Shown: positions 5,108 to 6,409 of the stretch, one piece after another
Position numbering within the stretch: position 1 is the stretch's first letter
Layout of the letters: every line of letters starts with the position of its first letter
Origin: Oscillospiraceae bacterium
Lineage (GTDB): Bacteria > Bacillota > Clostridia > Oscillospirales > Ruminococcaceae
Length of the DNA stretch: 6,409 nucleotides
Assembly (NCBI GenBank): GCA_003445125.1
Contig: DLVP01000221.1
Location: 1-6,409, forward strand
Direction of reading: 5' to 3'
Made by a program: the position numbers and the translations under genes
The notes under the pieces: generated by a model
What the model saw: only the letters and a program-made list of their open reading frames with translations
What the model was told of the DNA's origin: nothing
Database searches by the model: none

Positions 5108-5918
5108 GGACATTCTCCTTTCGGAAACACAGCGAAAAGACCGACACGGCACTGACGACGGTTACCGGAATAATCATTATTGAAGAAAAAGTATCAAAGC
5201 CCGTCAGAACAAAACCGCGGATCAGAGAAAAGATTACATAGGGAACGACCAAAACAGCACCGATGAGGGTGGAAGTCTGACCGAAAATCAGTGCGATTTT
5301 GTAACTGGAAGAAGTTTTGGAATCGGAAAGGTAGCGGGTATAGCCGTAACAGAAAAAGGCGGTTGACATCCAGAAAAACAATCCGAGAAGATTCTGAGAA
5401 ATCGTGACCATGGTGTCGTGAGAGGTATAGTAGACAAACAGAATCATGACAGAAAAAAGAGATGTTGCCAGTGAAGTGAAAAGATTTGGTGCAATTCGAT
5501 CGGAAGAAGACAAATCGCGGACAGAATCAAAAACCAAAAGCAGTCCTGCCAATGCTCCGACGATTACACAGATCAGTGTAATGGTGCGTTGGATGCGGTA
5601 ATTGTTGTTTAAAGTTTCCGAAAGCGAAGAAATCCGAAGGTATTCCGAAACGCAGAAGAATTCCGCAGCAACGGCAAATATCAGAACGGTAACCGTATTC
5701 AAGCGGGGGCTTTTTCGGGGAGCAGGTGCATCGGCAGAATGACTGCCGCAGACAGAAACGGTCAGATACAGGGCAGCAGCGGCAAGGAGAACATACAGTA
5801 GTACTTCCCAGACAGGAGAAACAGAGAATCCCGTTTGAGGATCTATGCCGAATAACAATTGGAAAAAGCGGAATACGACCGTGACGGCTGACAGGGAAAA
5901 AAACAGAATTTTCTTCAT
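5082..5918 (-). CDS. Multi-pass membrane protein of unknown function
   Basis: 278 residues that I do not recognise. Hydrophobic segments near 5-24, 35-55, 75-92, 112-130, 147-164, 172-192, 206-230 and 243-263 suggest seven or eight membrane helices. Charged or Ser-rich linkers lie at about 58-72, 131-144 and 196-205, and the C-terminal tail (about 265-278) is hydrophilic. No catalytic motif, transporter signature or cysteine cluster is apparent. The ATG at 5918 has AAGGAG (5924-5929) 5 bases before it, overlapping the rsmA stop. The 3' end overlaps the AbrB-like gene by 26 bases, which suggests translational coupling. Its place between rsmA and an AbrB-type regulator is the only functional hint. 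The frame is well supported by context; the function is open. Confidence 0.8.
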   Translation of the reverse strand: MKKILFFSLSAVTVVFRFFQLLFGIDPQTGFSVSPVWEVLLYVLLAAAALYLTVSVCGSHSADAPAPRKSPRLNTVTVLIFAVAAEFFCVSEYLRISSLSETLNNNYRIQRTITLICVIVGALAGLLLVFDSVRDLSSSDRIAPNLFTSLATSLFSVMILFVYYTSHDTMVTISQNLLGLFFWMSTAFFCYGYTRYLSDSKTSSSYKIALIFGQTSTLIGAVLVVPYVIFSLIRGFVLTGFDTFSSIMIIPVTVVSAVSVFSLCFRKENVHENDSQVD

Positions 5919-5927
5919 AATAGCTCC

Positions 5928-6409
5928 TTATGCTTTTGCAGACAGACCATTGGCAATGTCTGCAAATTGCTGTAAACTGAGTTGCTCCGGGCGGGAATTC
6001 AACGGAATGTCAAGTTGCGCCAAAAGCGCTGTGAGTTGCGGCTTTTCCAATGGATACGATGCGGACAGGGAATTGAGCAGCGTTTTTCTCCGCTGAGAAA
6101 AAGCACCGCGAATCACCTTGAAGAAAGCCGCTTCATCATCAACTGTTACACTCGGTGTTTCAAGCACGTCCAAACGGATGACGGCGGAATCTACATCGGG
6201 GGCGGGCATAAAGCTGCCGCGGGAAACGCCGAAAAGAATCTTCGGGTTGCTGAAATACCTGACTGCAAGGCTGACTGCACCGACATCACGCGAGCCGGGA
6301 GTCGCGCAAATTCGTGCCGCCGCTTCTTTTTGAACCATGACGGTAATAGACTGTATCGGCAGGCGGGACTCCAGCAGGTGCATAATTACAGGGGAGGTTA
6401 TGTAATACG
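5928..6409 (-). CDS. rsmA: 16S rRNA dimethyladenosine transferase (C-terminal part, 5' end outside window)
   Basis: Also known as ksgA. The frame runs to the window edge and gives about 159 residues of a protein usually near 280. The first visible residues, YYITSPVIMHLLE, are the continuation of the family's NLPYYI catalytic block, so the cut falls just inside that motif. The family segments FGVSRGSFMPAPDVDSAVIR and FSQRRKTLLNSL follow, and then the small C-terminal helical domain. The enzyme uses S-adenosylmethionine to dimethylate two adjacent adenosines in helix 45 of 16S rRNA, a late step in small-subunit maturation. The ATG at 6383 is internal and not the start. The stop at 5928-5930 overlaps the ribosome binding site of the next gene, consistent with co-transcription. 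Confidence 0.96.
   Translation of the reverse strand, partial: YYITSPVIMHLLESRLPIQSITVMVQKEAAARICATPGSRDVGAVSLAVRYFSNPKILFGVSRGSFMPAPDVDSAVIRLDVLETPSVTVDDEAAFFKVIRGAFSQRRKTLLNSLSASYPLEKPQLTALLAQLDIPLNSRPEQLSLQQFADIANGLSAKA

Overview
The window looks like a chromosomal segment from an anaerobic Firmicute, most likely class Clostridia (perhaps Oscillospirales). The reasons are the Rnf genes in the order E-A-B, an AbrB-type regulator with a C-terminal CxxC...CxxC tail, strong AGGAGG-like ribosome binding sites and moderate base composition. The lineage is inferred from gene style, not from a marker gene.

Left part, + strand (1-2016): the end of an rnf operon. It holds the 3' end of rnfE, complete rnfA, and an rnfB-like gene that stops after the N-terminal anchor and the first Fe-S motif, with no ferredoxin domains. 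An aldo/keto reductase gene follows, with its own promoter-like sequence (TTGAAA, 17 bp, TATGAT) laid over the rnfB stop codon.

Middle (2035-3366, 1332 bp): an apparently intact IS3-family insertion sequence with orfA and orfB (DDE transposase). Its imperfect terminal repeats begin TG and end CA. The first transposase gene has its ribosome binding site inside a perfect 14-bp hairpin that only transcripts starting upstream of the element's own predicted start site can form. The element sits inside the loop of what appears to have been a compact bidirectional terminator shared by the convergent aldo/keto reductase and gltX genes; the two halves of the stem now flank the element.

Right part, - strand (3390-6409): a tightly packed run read right to left. 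It holds rsmA/ksgA (16S rRNA dimethyltransferase, 5' end outside the window), a multi-pass membrane protein of unknown function, a small AbrB-like DNA-binding protein with a zinc-ribbon-like tail, and gltX (glutamyl-tRNA synthetase). The genes overlap or lie within 20 bp of each other, so they are probably one transcription unit joining translation functions with a transition-state-type regulator.

No tRNA, rRNA, riboswitch or CRISPR array was seen. No gene-free stretch exceeds 300 bases; the longest are the two flanks of the transposase genes, about 100 and 85 bases.
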